NCBI RefSeq assembly: GCF_000753865.1
Contig: NZ_JQFW01000050.1
Location: 62,001-126,000 of the forward strand
From: Alteromonas sp. LOR
GTDB lineage: Bacteria; Pseudomonadota; Gammaproteobacteria; Enterobacterales; Alteromonadaceae
Reading direction: 5' to 3'
Length of the DNA: 64,000 nucleotides
In this document: one piece after another, positions 18,217 through 27,409 of the stretch
Layout of the letters: each line of letters starts with the position of its first letter
How positions within the stretch are numbered: the stretch's first letter is position 1
Made by a program: the position numbers and the translations under genes
The notes under the pieces: model-generated
Databases searched by the model: none
Seen by the model: only the letters and a program-made list of their open reading frames with translations
What the model was told of the DNA's origin: nothing

Positions 18217-19422
18217 TTAAATTCTAGACCGTTTTAAGAATATGCAAGCAGTAGTGCTTACAAGGCATAAGCCCGTTGTTATAAGAACGAACGTATGTGC
18301 AGGAAGCATTGAAAACGTGCGACCTAAATAAGCAACTAAGTAAGCGCCTGCGGCAGCGCCAGTTAAATGAAAAAAACCCACCAATGCGGCCAAAAAGCCT
18401 GCTGATTTTGCTGAAAAGCTCAGCATAATAGTGACACTGCACGGCATAGCAATACCAGTAAAAAAGAAAGTGGCATAGCTGTAGGCGAGCATCACAACTA
18501 AACCGTCAAGATTTAGGAGAAATGTGAGCGCACTAATGAGTACTGACAAACTCAGTATGGCAACAGTCGAAAGCCTAAACTTTAGTAAGCTAGACAACTT
18601 AGAAAGCCGAATATTGAGTATGCTACCTGCAACAAAGGCGAGAGTTGCGAGCAGTGAATAAATAGAGAAAAGCGTTTTGCTCAACCCATGCTGCTCCATA
18701 ATCATCGACGGTGCGATAGTGATGAAACAAAACACAATGCCATAGAGTAATCCGCTTGCTACGCCCATCAAGATAATCGGCGCGCTACTCTTTTTAATCA
18801 ACCTGAAGGTTTCACCTAAAACGTTAGGTGAAACCGCCGGACTGTGACGGGAAATAGTCTCAGATGCGATTAAAAGAAGTAATAACGCTGCGCCCGCTAT
18901 TGTTAGAACGAAATAGAAAATAGCAGACACGCCTAGTTGCTCTCCAATTACAGTACCTAGTAACGGAGCAATCGCAGGCGCAATGGCAAAGGCTATGTTG
19001 GTAATAGAGAGTGATGCACTAAGTTGCTTTTCATTAAATATTTGCCTTGATAAGCCCCGTGACACCGACACTCCAACGCCTCCGCCAAGCCCTTGCACAA
19101 TTCGACCTAAAAGAAAGCCGCTGTCTGAATTAGCCAATGCAACCAAAAGAGTGCCGCACATAAACACTGAAATTCCACATAACAGAAAAAGGCGTTTATT
19201 TATGTAATCGCAGAGAATACCAGACAGCAACTGTGAACCTGAAAAAGCGATAAGAAAGATAGCCACACTTTTTTCAATAAGGCTAACGTTACTGTTGTAG
19301 GTATGGGCTAGGTCGTGAAAGAAAGGAGTATAGATACTAGTGGAAACCTGCCCCAGTACAGACAGTAATGTGAACGTACTTATTACCAAGTAAAAGTGGT
19401 ACCGGGAAAGAGTCAATGTCAT
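18217..19422 (-). CDS. MFS drug-efflux-type transporter, Bcr/CflA group
   Basis: A 401-residue inner-membrane transporter with 12 predicted helices. Typical Bcr/CflA features are the N-terminal STSIYTPFFHDLAHTY region, LLSGILCDYINKRLFL between helices 2 and 3, and LGRIVQGLGGGVGVSVSRGL in helix 4. Export of a drug or amino-acid-like metabolite by proton antiport is the family expectation; the substrate is unknown. The gene diverges from gbsR, so the regulator and its FNR site share the upstream region with it. Confidence 0.85.
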   Translation of the reverse strand: MTLTLSRYHFYLVISTFTLLSVLGQVSTSIYTPFFHDLAHTYNSNVSLIEKSVAIFLIAFSGSQLLSGILCDYINKRLFLLCGISVFMCGTLLVALANSDSGFLLGRIVQGLGGGVGVSVSRGLSRQIFNEKQLSASLSITNIAFAIAPAIAPLLGTVIGEQLGVSAIFYFVLTIAGAALLLLLIASETISRHSPAVSPNVLGETFRLIKKSSAPIILMGVASGLLYGIVFCFITIAPSMIMEQHGLSKTLFSIYSLLATLAFVAGSILNIRLSKLSSLLKFRLSTVAILSLSVLISALTFLLNLDGLVVMLAYSYATFFFTGIAMPCSVTIMLSFSAKSAGFLAALVGFFHLTGAAAGAYLVAYLGRTFSMLPAHTFVLITTGLCLVSTTACIFLKRSRI

Positions 19423-19570
19423 GTAGAGATACCAAAAAGCACTGAAACGTCCTTAGTAATAGCTTACCTCTCCCGTATGACAATTTAACTATCACTCCTG
19501 AGCCATTGAGTTCTTGGGCGTAGTGAAGCGAAGCGGCGTATTTATGAAACCATATTAATGTCAAAAAAGA

Positions 19571-19584
19571 TTGATCTGCATCAA
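19571..19584. promoter_or_regulatory. Perfect FNR box upstream of gbsR-cydAB
   Basis: TTGATCTGCATCAA fits the FNR/Anr consensus TTGAT-N4-ATCAA at every defined position. It lies 51 bases before the gbsR-like start and points to oxygen control of the bd-oxidase operon. Confidence 0.8.
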
Positions 19585-19634
19585 ATAGAATATTAAACTT
19601 TCAGTAATTTCTGAAACTTCAATAGGCACACAAA

Positions 19635-20192
19635 ATGAAGATGACACCTTTAATCACATCAGCAGTAATGCACTTTGGTGAAATGGGAAGTCGATGGGGC
19701 TTTAACAGAACTGTAGGACAGATTTTGGCTCTTATTGTGTTAAACGAAGAACCTATTTCAGCACAAGAAATTGCTGATGCGCTGAATATCTCCCGCGGAA
19801 ATACCAGCATGGGGTTGAAGGAACTTCAGTCGTGGAGACTCGTCAAACAGCATTTAGTGCCTGGTGAACGCAAAGAGTTCTTTATTCCTGCAGGCGATAT
19901 TTGGACGTTGGCCAATCGAGTTTTTGAAGAACGAAGAAAGCGCGAAATAGACCCAACTCTAAGCCTGCTTCGAGACCTACTGCTCGATGAGCCTGCAAAC
20001 GGCACGGAAGCCGGTGCACAAAATAAGCTTAATGAAATACACGATTTATTGGAATCAATTACGGCATGGTCTGAAGAGCTACAAAACCTTGGACCAGAAA
20101 AACTTAATACGCTGATGAAACTCGGTTCTGGCGTAGGCCGTATGCTAGACCTTAAGGATAAGATTTTACCGGGTAAAAACAGCGTTAATTAA
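19635..20192 (+). CDS. GbsR/MarR-type transcriptional regulator
   Basis: A 185-residue winged-helix protein: MHFGEMGSRWGFNRTVGQIL at the start, recognition region PISAQEIADALNISRGNTSMGLKELQSW, wing LVKQHLVPGERKEFFI. This arrangement matches the GbsR group, which lacks the usual MarR dimer helices. It is the first gene of a three-gene unit: its TAA lies within the AAGGAG that serves cydA 12 bases later. That spacing suggests it regulates the oxidase genes, perhaps together with FNR at the box upstream. The effector is unknown. Confidence 0.85.
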   Translation: MKMTPLITSAVMHFGEMGSRWGFNRTVGQILALIVLNEEPISAQEIADALNISRGNTSMGLKELQSWRLVKQHLVPGERKEFFIPAGDIWTLANRVFEERRKREIDPTLSLLRDLLLDEPANGTEAGAQNKLNEIHDLLESITAWSEELQNLGPEKLNTLMKLGSGVGRMLDLKDKILPGKNSVN

Positions 20193-20203
20193 GGAGACGT
20201 TCT

Positions 20204-21574
20204 GTGGATGCATTCTTGTTGTCTCGATTACAGTTTGCTTTAAATATCAGTTTTCATATTCTATTTCCCACTATTACCATGGCTATGGGGTGGTTTCTTT
20301 TCTACTTTAAAATGCGCTCTAACATATCTGGTCACCCTGTATGGATGCGTATGTACCGATTTTGGGTACGGGTTTTCGCGCTAAGCTTCGCCCTAGGTGT
20401 AGTAAGCGGTGTAACCATGTCTTTTCAGTTTGGCACAAACTGGCCTGGTTTTATGGAAAAAGTGGGTAATGTCGCTGGCCCATTATTGGGGTATGAAGTA
20501 CTCACCGCCTTTTTCTTAGAAGCCACGTTCTTAGGTATTATGCTATTTGGTATTCGCCGAGTCCCTAATTGGCTGCATACCACTTCCACACTTATTGTCG
20601 CCCTTGGCACCACAACCTCTGCGTTTTGGATCTTAGCGCTGAATAGTTGGATGCAGACACCACAAGGGTTTGAGGTAGTTGACGGTGTGGTTTACGCCAC
20701 CAATTGGAAAGAAATAATATTCAATCCGTCGTTCCCCTATCGCTTTGTTCACATGATGTTGGCATCGGGATTAACGGCAAGCTTTTTAATCGCCGGTCTA
20801 TCAGCCTACAGAATGCTAAAAGGTGACGATAAACTTGCGCCTAAGCTTGCCCTTAAAACGGCTACTTACACAGCGGCCGTGCTGATACCGCTACAGATTT
20901 TTGCAGGCGACATGCATGGGCTTAACACCCTCGAGCATCAGCCGCAGAAAGTAGCCGCTATGGAAGGTCTGTGGGAAACCACTGAGGGCGCGCCGCTACT
21001 CTTGTTTGCTATACCGGATGAGGAAGGCAGAGAAAACCACTTCGAAATTCCCATTCCCTATGCAGCCAGCTTAATTCTTACCCACGAATTAAAAGGCGAG
21101 ATAAAAGGCCTCAATGAGTTTAAGGGGGAGCATCCTCCAGTTGCGCCCGTATTTTACGGCTTCAGGGTAATGGTAGGCATGGGCATGTTAATGCTGGCAG
21201 TGTCTTGGTTAGGCAGTATTTACTTAATGCGTAACCGTTCATTCCCGGTGTGGTTAAAACGTACTTTTGCTGGTATGGCATTTAGCGGTTGGGTAGCAAC
21301 CCTTGCAGGCTGGTATGTTACAGAGATAGGCAGACAGCCTTATCTTGTTAGCGGCGTCTTAAAAACCACTGACGCAGTAACACAACTACCACCCAGCAAT
21401 ATCGCGATATCGTTTACTCTGTACGCTGTTATCTACAGCGGGCTACTTATCGCCTACATCGGCACCCTAATGCTGATGTGTCGCCGAGCAGTTGAGATTG
21501 AAGAAATCACCACCGAGGAACGCGAGATCGCAAAAGCGAAAATGAGCCCTAATAACAACCCAGTCACTGTGTAA
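20204..21574 (+). CDS. cydA: Cytochrome bd quinol oxidase subunit I (CIO type)
   Basis: Subunit I of the bd-type terminal oxidase, which carries heme ligands and the quinol site. The start is GTG at 20204 behind AAGGAG; no ATG is in frame nearby. Visible residues: heme His in SRLQFALNISFHILFP, Glu residues in GYEVLTAFFLEATFLG, the second His in PYRFVHMMLASGL, and Met in FRVMVGMGML. Only 456 residues, with a short Q-loop after HQPQKVAAMEGLWE. The short loop marks the cyanide-insensitive oxidase (cioA) branch rather than E. coli CydA (522 residues). Confidence 0.94.
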   Translation: MDAFLLSRLQFALNISFHILFPTITMAMGWFLFYFKMRSNISGHPVWMRMYRFWVRVFALSFALGVVSGVTMSFQFGTNWPGFMEKVGNVAGPLLGYEVLTAFFLEATFLGIMLFGIRRVPNWLHTTSTLIVALGTTTSAFWILALNSWMQTPQGFEVVDGVVYATNWKEIIFNPSFPYRFVHMMLASGLTASFLIAGLSAYRMLKGDDKLAPKLALKTATYTAAVLIPLQIFAGDMHGLNTLEHQPQKVAAMEGLWETTEGAPLLLFAIPDEEGRENHFEIPIPYAASLILTHELKGEIKGLNEFKGEHPPVAPVFYGFRVMVGMGMLMLAVSWLGSIYLMRNRSFPVWLKRTFAGMAFSGWVATLAGWYVTEIGRQPYLVSGVLKTTDAVTQLPPSNIAISFTLYAVIYSGLLIAYIGTLMLMCRRAVEIEEITTEEREIAKAKMSPNNNPVTV

Positions 21575-21583
21575 GGAGTCACT

Positions 21584-22591
21584 ATGTTTGAACATGTTTC
21601 ACCTGAAATGCTCGGTAATATCTATGTGGGTTTATTGGGCTTGTCGGTTTTACTTTATGCCATATTAGACGGCTACGACTTGGGTGTGGGCGTACTGATA
21701 CCGCCTCGCACCGAAGCCTTTAGAGACGACATGATAGCCTCTATTGGCCCATACTGGGATGCCAATGAAACTTGGTTAGTACTCGCAGTAGGCCTGTTAC
21801 TTATTGCCTTCCCTGAAGCGCACAGCGAAGTACTGCAAACTCTGTATTTGCCGGCAACCTTTATGTTGCTAGGGCTTATTTTACGGGGCGTTGCCTTCGA
21901 CTTTCGCGCAAAGGTAGTACAAGTAAATAAGCGTAAATGGGACCTAGTGTTTAAGTATGGCTCTTTGCTTACTACCCTAGCCCAAGGCTACATGCTAGGT
22001 ATTTATGTAACTGGCCTTCGCACCGATTTGTGGGCACAAGCGTTTGCCGTATTAGCAGCACTGGGTGTAACAGCGGCATACGCGTTTATTGGCTCGTGCT
22101 GGCTTATCTTAAAGTCGGAAGGTGAATTGCAGCAAAAAGCATATTACTGGGCAAAACGAGGGTTAGGGATATTAGCGCTGGGTATTGTGTCGGTGAGTAT
22201 TGCCAATCTATCTCTGCATGAAGAGGTGCGCGACTTATGGCTATCGGCTCCGTGGGGAGTCATGCTATTTGCCATTCCGGTTACCTGCTTTGCGCTGTTA
22301 ACACTGTGTGGGGTGCTGCTTAAAAAGCTTCCCCATAGTGATGGTAAAGGAGAATGGCTACCGTTCTTCATCGCATTGTTAGTCTTTCTACTGTGCTTTA
22401 CTGCGTTTGCCATTAGTTATTACCCGTTCATTATTCCGGGGCAAATGATGATATCTGACGCGCTAAGTGATGCCAGTTCACTCCGGTTTTTATTAGTTGG
22501 CGTGGTGGTGGTAGTCCCTGTTATCTTGGCTTACACCGTAATGGTTTACAAAATCTTCTCAGGAAAGTCAGAGAAACTGTCTTACTACTAA
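21584..22591 (+). CDS. cydB: Cytochrome bd quinol oxidase subunit II (CIO type)
   Basis: A 335-residue membrane partner of CydA/CioA with about nine helices. Family start: LLGLSVLLYAILDGYDLGVG, then GPYWDANETWLVLAVGLLLIAFP and LGLILRGVAFDFR. AAGGAG lies before the ATG, 9 bases after cydA. No CydX-like small ORF was found in the following 90 bases, and a terminator ends the operon. Confidence 0.95.
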   Translation: MFEHVSPEMLGNIYVGLLGLSVLLYAILDGYDLGVGVLIPPRTEAFRDDMIASIGPYWDANETWLVLAVGLLLIAFPEAHSEVLQTLYLPATFMLLGLILRGVAFDFRAKVVQVNKRKWDLVFKYGSLLTTLAQGYMLGIYVTGLRTDLWAQAFAVLAALGVTAAYAFIGSCWLILKSEGELQQKAYYWAKRGLGILALGIVSVSIANLSLHEEVRDLWLSAPWGVMLFAIPVTCFALLTLCGVLLKKLPHSDGKGEWLPFFIALLVFLLCFTAFAISYYPFIIPGQMMISDALSDASSLRFLLVGVVVVVPVILAYTVMVYKIFSGKSEKLSYY

Positions 22592-22670
22592 CTAGAGCGT
22601 GTGCTGGCATAAGAAGGCATTAAAGAGAAGCGGAGCAAGCTTACAAGCTTCAACTTTATCAAATCGAACC

Positions 22671-22702
22671 AAGGGGTCTATTCGATAGGCCCCTTTGCGT
22701 TT
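22671..22702 (+). terminator. Terminator after cydB
   Basis: AAGGGG (22671-22676) pairs with CCCCTT (22690-22695), extended by a TCTA/TAGG stem, then a T-rich tail. Confidence 0.8.
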
Positions 22703-22817
22703 TTGTTTTATATGTTTTTGTTTTGTATGCTCAAGCGCTATGTGTTTTTGCAGTATATGTTTTTGGCGCTATAAGTTTTTTGCCTAAAATGCCTGTTGCA
22801 TGGTAGAGCTTCACACA

Positions 22818-23291
22818 CTATAAATGTGTGAGAGGAACCGCAGTGGTATATTTAATTTGCTCCATAGCAAAACTTGAGGTGACGTCTGAAAAGGCGATAC
22901 CGCTTACCAGCCGTTTATAAAAGTGGTCGAAACAGGCCATGTCGGTTACCAGCACTTTTAACAAATAATCATATTCCCCCGACATACGATAGCACTCCAC
23001 CACTTCATCAAAAGATGATGCATGCTGCGAGAAGGTCGACAACCATTTTCCATCGTGATTACCCGCTTTAACTTGCACAAACACGGTCATGGTAAGGCCC
23101 AGTGTTTGTGCCTGCAGTAACGCTACTCGTCGAGAGATAATGCCGCTTGCTTCTAACTTTTGTATTCTGCGCCAGCAAGGTGTGGAGGTTAACCCCACTT
23201 GCTCAGCTATTTGTGCAACAGGCGTTTCTGAATCTTGCTGTAAAATACTCAAGATGGTGCGATCGATAGCATCAATGTTAGTGTTTTTCAT
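22818..23291 (-). CDS. Lrp/AsnC-family transcriptional regulator
   Basis: A 157-residue amino-acid-responsive regulator. The N-terminal helix-turn-helix reads AIDRTILSILQQDSETPVAQ and VGLTSTPCWRRIQKLEASGI, followed by the RAM ligand domain (MTVFVQVKAGNHDGKWL, CYRMSGEYDYLLKVLVTDMA). It stands alone on the minus strand. The Cys and SG(E/D)YDYLL features are typical of the family; its target is unknown. Confidence 0.92.
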   Translation of the reverse strand: MKNTNIDAIDRTILSILQQDSETPVAQIAEQVGLTSTPCWRRIQKLEASGIISRRVALLQAQTLGLTMTVFVQVKAGNHDGKWLSTFSQHASSFDEVVECYRMSGEYDYLLKVLVTDMACFDHFYKRLVSGIAFSDVTSSFAMEQIKYTTAVPLTHL

Positions 23292-23461
23292 ACATTACAT
23301 ATTGTCATTTTGTTGCTTCTCTAACTACGCCTTTAAAAGCACGATTAAAAGCTTGGCTTTATTTCGGCTTCAATCTCGGTTCTACTCTAGGCACTAATCT
23401 CGGCTTTAACTTGGCTGATAAGCTAAGCGCAGCGTAAGGCCGTAGGCCACTGCAATGCTAA

Positions 23462-24286
23462 TTACAGCCACCACGGCTGAGCAAAATTAATATTCTTTTC
23501 AGCTAATTCATACTGATACGGCGGGGTAAACGGCGTCCAAAAACCGTCGGCAAGCCCCTTATCGAGGATGGTAAATTTACCCGATTGCTCATAGTTTTTA
23601 AGCATTTTGTAATAGGCACCAACGGGTAACTGTGGGTTAGACTGGCGAAACACGACCTTGCCGCCATAGGTGTTGTACATATGCTTTTCTGCTAGAAAAA
23701 TCATAACTTGGCGCTTTGCAACATCGTCGCTAATGCCATCTTCACTGGCGCTACCCGCAAATTTAGTTTTAAATTTTTCTACCAACGCTGCATCAACAGC
23801 GAGCTTATTTTGTACGACGTAGTCGTCTAGCACCCCTTCAATAATAAGTTCTGACAATTTTGTTAGGCTGGCAAGTGCCACCATGGCATTTTGTTCTTCA
23901 CTGCTACTCGCTTGAGAGGCCATTTCAGCTAAAACCTCGTCATCTGGGGTAATATCTTTTGCAGTGATAGGCTTATCAAAAAGCGTGGCTACTACAGCCG
24001 ATGGCTCATCATCACTCGACTCACTGTTTTGCGCCGATTCAGATAAGGAGTCAGACGCTGACGGAGATGCTAATGCAGACGTTGGTGCAGATGCTAGTGT
24101 AGACGCAGATACTATTACAGACCCTGATGAAGGTGCTAATACAGTTCCTTCGGCAGCAGTGGCCGTACCTAAAACTAAAGCTAGACTCAATAAAGCGCCC
24201 ACCGCCGTAGTTCTCCCTACACCTCTTTTGAGTCTTGTCATATTAGAGAATGAGAAAAGTTGCGAGCCAACCATACGAATAATCAT
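23462..24286 (-). CDS. Secreted protein of unknown function with Ser/Ala-rich linker
   Basis: A 274-residue product; a start at 24241 (MTRLKRGVGRTTAVGALL) would give a better signal peptide ending near ATAAEG. After it comes a 50-residue low-complexity stretch of Ser, Ala, Pro and Thr, encoded by DNA with a loose 6-base periodicity. The remainder (VVATLFDKPITAKDITPDDE, KLSELIIEGVLDDYVVQNKL) resembles the N-terminal helical domain of SurA/parvulin-type foldases, and the prolyl isomerase domain itself is absent. It ends in an aromatic-rich tail (NINFAQPWWL). Foldase relationship is a weak inference. Confidence 0.6.
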   Translation of the reverse strand: MIIRMVGSQLFSFSNMTRLKRGVGRTTAVGALLSLALVLGTATAAEGTVLAPSSGSVIVSASTLASAPTSALASPSASDSLSESAQNSESSDDEPSAVVATLFDKPITAKDITPDDEVLAEMASQASSSEEQNAMVALASLTKLSELIIEGVLDDYVVQNKLAVDAALVEKFKTKFAGSASEDGISDDVAKRQVMIFLAEKHMYNTYGGKVVFRQSNPQLPVGAYYKMLKNYEQSGKFTILDKGLADGFWTPFTPPYQYELAEKNINFAQPWWL

Positions 24287-24583
24287 AAGAATACCCTAAT
24301 AACCAAATGTGAAAATATAAGCAAAACGAGGCGTTTGTCGGTTTGTTTGTACTCTAGAGATAACCAGCACAACAAAACCAACACTAATAGGTTTAGTAGA
24401 ACACTTTACACAAGGAAATAGCAATACATAGCAAGCAATGCAGAGTGTGAATTTTGGTTAACGAGAGCGTTTTCTTGAAATTGGAAAATTAAGTTTTGTG
24501 TTTAGCGTGGCGATTAGAACAAGCACGATTTACACAATGCCGAACAACGAGATTGCCGGTGGAGGTAAAAGTAAAGCGGAAAG
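24287..24583. other. Spacer between the secreted unknown and the cold-shock gene
   Basis: About 300 bases with the upstream region of the secreted gene. Nothing else recognisable apart from the terminator that follows. Confidence 0.5.
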
Positions 24584-24614
24584 AAAAATGGCGGTCAAAT
24601 TGACCGCCATTTTT
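24584..24614. terminator. Terminator of the cold-shock gene
   Basis: AAAAATGGCGGTCAA (24584-24598) and TTGACCGCCATTTTT (24600-24614) are perfect 15-base arms. It lies 7 bases past the csp stop codon on the minus strand. Confidence 0.92.
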
Positions 24615-24621
24615 GAATTTC

Positions 24622-24831
24622 TTAGATAGCTTGCACGTTAGCAGCTTGAAGACCTTTTTGACCTTCTTCAACTTCAAATTCTACGCGCTGACCTTCTGGA
24701 AGAGTTTTGTAACCTTCAGAGATAATTGCACGGAAATGAACGAAAACGTCCTTGCCGCCATTATCTTGAGTAAGAAAACCATAACCTTTATCAGCGTTAA
24801 ACCACTTAACGGTGCCTGTAACTTTAGACAT
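24622..24831 (-). CDS. CspA-family cold-shock protein
   Basis: A 69-residue single-stranded nucleic-acid-binding beta barrel acting as an RNA chaperone. RNP1 is KGYGFLTQ and RNP2 is VFVHFRAI, preceded by [15 protein letters not shown]. Full family length. The preceding 300 bases contain no gene, and the leader carries a GCGCTTTTTTGCGC hairpin about 40 bases before the start, as expected for a cold-shock gene with a long untranslated leader. Confidence 0.96.
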   Translation of the reverse strand: MSKVTGTVKWFNADKGYGFLTQDNGGKDVFVHFRAIISEGYKTLPEGQRVEFEVEEGQKGLQAANVQAI

Positions 24832-25132
24832 GTCGTATAGACCTCAAATATCGTAATAAATTGCGCAAAAAAGCGCGTGTAACTGTGTTTCTGTTGGTCT
24901 TTAAATTGGCGGAGTATTGAGGCTTACTTACGAATGGACTAACAACAAACACAAATTACTGAGTAACTCGAGCAGTTTTTACTTGTAGCAACATATAGCA
25001 AATAATACAAATCTCGTCTATTTAAAGACTCTGGCAAACAGCCATTGCCACTATAACACTCTTGGGAACAATTAACATACTAATTAATGGGTTATTAACC
25101 AGATTCATAAAAAGTTCATTATTGCTTTGCCG
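24832..25132 (-). other. Long 5' leader and promoter region of the csp gene
   Basis: About 300 bases between csp and ubiB. Near 24866-24880 a GCGC-T6-GCGC hairpin can form in the csp leader. No cold-box was identified with confidence. The remainder is AT-rich and includes the end of the ubiB transcript, for which I saw no clear terminator. Confidence 0.5.
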
Positions 25133-26764
25133 TTATTGCCGACTATTTCGCCAAGACAAGAACCAAAAAACAGTGCCAATAACACCGCTAAATGCCGGGA
25201 AATACCACGAAATGCCGTAAATTGGCAGGATAGCGGCAAGTAGAATAAATGTACCACCAACCACACTTAAGTGAGTGGTCTGAGTAGTTCTTTTCTGTTC
25301 TTGAAGAAGCGCTGCGGACGCCTTTTGCTGCTGTAGCGGCATCCGTTTTATATGCTGTAAACTGTCGTAAAGTAAGTCTGGCATCTCGGGCAATTTTTCT
25401 GACCAAAACGGCAAGTTGGCTTTCACCTTCCCCATCATGGCAGAAAATCCAATCTGCTCTTTCATCCAGTTTTCTAAAAACGGTTTCGCGGTTTTCCACA
25501 AGTCTAGCTGCGGATATAACTGCCTTCCCAACCCTTCCACATACAGCAAAGTCTTCTGCAACAGCACCAGCTGGGGCTGCACCACCATGTCGAAACGGCG
25601 GGCTGTATTAAATAGCTGCAGCAGTACGTTACCAAATGAGATCTCAGCTAGCGGCTTTTGAAATATAGGCTCGCATACAGTTCTAATGGCCATTTCAAAT
25701 TCATCGATGTTGGTGTCTTGAGGTACCCAACCAGAATCGGCGTGAAGTTGCGCTACTTTGCGATAGTCTCGATTAAAAAAGGCGATAAAGTTCTCGGCCA
25801 AGTAGCGCTTATCTTCTTTATTTAAGGTACCTACAATGCCGAAGTCGATAGCGATATATTTGGGGTTATCTGGGTGTTCGGTGGAAACAAAAATGTTACC
25901 CGGGTGCATGTCTGCATGAAAAAAGCTGTCGCGAAACACCTGGGTGAAGAATACTTCTACACCGCGCTCTGCTAACTTTTTTAAATTAGTATTTTGCGCA
26001 ATTAACGCATCGATATTCGAAATGGGAATACCGTAAATTCGCTCCATAACAAGCACATTATGACGACAGTAGTCACTGTATATTTTAGGTACGTATAGGG
26101 CATCAGAGCCCTCAAAGTTGGTGCCCAACTGAATACCGTTAGCCGATTCACGCAGTAAATCAAGCTCATCCACGATAGTCTTACGATACTCCACCACCAC
26201 TTCAACCGGGCGCAAGCGCCTGCCATCGGGTAGCCAGCGTTGAATAATATTGGCAAAACTAAACAACAGCTCCATGTCTGCCACTATCGTATCGCGAATA
26301 TCAGGGCGCAGTACTTTTACCACCACGTCTTCGTTATTTGCCTTTAATTTTGCTGCATGCACCTGCGCGATAGACGCTGATGCTAAAGGCTCTTCTTCAA
26401 ATTCACTAAACAGTTCGCTCAGTTCGTTTAGGCCTAAAGAGGACTTGATTATTGCCTGGGCCGCTTGTGAAGGAAAAGGCGGCACTTTATCTTGTAACCG
26501 CGCCAGTTCATTGGCAATAGAAGGCGCAAGCAAGTCTCGGCGTGTTGACAGCATCTGGCCAAACTTAATGAATACAGGCCCTAAGCTTTGTAGCGCAAGC
26601 GTAATTCGCTCGCCTTGGGATTTACCTTTGTGCTTGTTGCGCACCCAAAAGATACTGTGGCGCAATAGCCTTGCGTACCAAGGTAACCACTTTGCAGGAA
26701 TTAGTTCGTCGAGGCCGTGTTCTAGCAGCACTCGATTAATTTGATACAGCCTAACAATTCGCAT
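25133..26764 (-). CDS. ubiB: UbiB, ubiquinone biosynthesis ATPase/kinase-like protein
   Basis: A 543-residue ADCK-family protein needed for ubiquinone synthesis, attached to the inner membrane. Markers: the KxGQ motif in [15 protein letters not shown], the Ala-rich loop in [15 protein letters not shown] replacing the usual kinase P-loop, catalytic [11 protein letters not shown] and metal-binding [10 protein letters not shown]. Two C-terminal hydrophobic helices ([34 protein letters not shown]) anchor it. It is the last gene of ubiE-ubiJ-ubiB, 9 bases after ubiJ. Confidence 0.96.
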   Translation of the reverse strand: MRIVRLYQINRVLLEHGLDELIPAKWLPWYARLLRHSIFWVRNKHKGKSQGERITLALQSLGPVFIKFGQMLSTRRDLLAPSIANELARLQDKVPPFPSQAAQAIIKSSLGLNELSELFSEFEEEPLASASIAQVHAAKLKANNEDVVVKVLRPDIRDTIVADMELLFSFANIIQRWLPDGRRLRPVEVVVEYRKTIVDELDLLRESANGIQLGTNFEGSDALYVPKIYSDYCRHNVLVMERIYGIPISNIDALIAQNTNLKKLAERGVEVFFTQVFRDSFFHADMHPGNIFVSTEHPDNPKYIAIDFGIVGTLNKEDKRYLAENFIAFFNRDYRKVAQLHADSGWVPQDTNIDEFEMAIRTVCEPIFQKPLAEISFGNVLLQLFNTARRFDMVVQPQLVLLQKTLLYVEGLGRQLYPQLDLWKTAKPFLENWMKEQIGFSAMMGKVKANLPFWSEKLPEMPDLLYDSLQHIKRMPLQQQKASAALLQEQKRTTQTTHLSVVGGTFILLAAILPIYGISWYFPAFSGVIGTVFWFLSWRNSRQ

Positions 26765-26773
26765 GCAAGTCTC

Positions 26774-27409
26774 TTATTTAAGTCGTTCTTCTAAATCACG
26801 TAGCCTGGCATCTAAGCGCTCTGTGCTATCTCGCAACGCACTGACTTCATCGCTAAAATGCATAACCGCGAGCTTATGTGCAGCCAACTTTTTTTCTTCC
26901 ACTAAGGCATTGCCAAACACATCACCCATATTGGCAAGCATCGACATGGATTTTTCATGAAAAGCTTTTACCGTTTTCATCGACTGATGGGCAAAAACGT
27001 CATTTGTTCTAATAGCAATTAGTTCTTCTACATCTATGTCGAGATTTTGAAACAGACTGCTTACCTGCTGCGCCACGTTTAACTCACCTTCTAAATACAG
27101 CGCTTTTTGCTGAATAAGGCGAGTTAATTGGCTGGTTTCTTTTAGCGCTGGCAATGTATCGAGTGAGGTTTTAATGCAGCAGTCTTTGGCACCTAACTGC
27201 GCCTTTACCTCTTCAAAACCACCATGCTCTATCAACACATCAACCTTGTCGGAAAAAACCAGGGTAATGCCAAATGGAATAGGAGATAAAAACGCTGTCA
27301 TCCGCGAACCGTCAAGGGCGTTAAGCCTCGCCTTACTGTCGCTATCCAGCGCTAGCAGTTTATTGATAGAAGCCTCTAGCGTAGCCGCAAAAAGTGCAGA
27401 TGCAGGCAT
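26774..27409 (-). CDS. ubiJ: UbiJ, ubiquinone biosynthesis accessory factor
   Basis: A 211-residue SCP2-domain protein that binds ubiquinone intermediates and organises the Ubi complex. The N-terminal lipid-binding domain (LFAATLEASINKLLAL, RMTAFLSPIPFGITLVFSDK) is followed by a charged C-terminal coiled coil (LRDSTERLDARLRDLEERLK). Its ATG overlaps the ubiE stop by one base (TAATG), implying translational coupling. Confidence 0.92.
   Translation of the reverse strand: MPASALFAATLEASINKLLALDSDSKARLNALDGSRMTAFLSPIPFGITLVFSDKVDVLIEHGGFEEVKAQLGAKDCCIKTSLDTLPALKETSQLTRLIQQKALYLEGELNVAQQVSSLFQNLDIDVEELIAIRTNDVFAHQSMKTVKAFHEKSMSMLANMGDVFGNALVEEKKLAAHKLAVMHFSDEVSALRDSTERLDARLRDLEERLK

Noticed and set aside
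22592-22670. CydX-like small subunit after cydB
   Set aside because: No short hydrophobic frame with a plausible start is present before the terminator.
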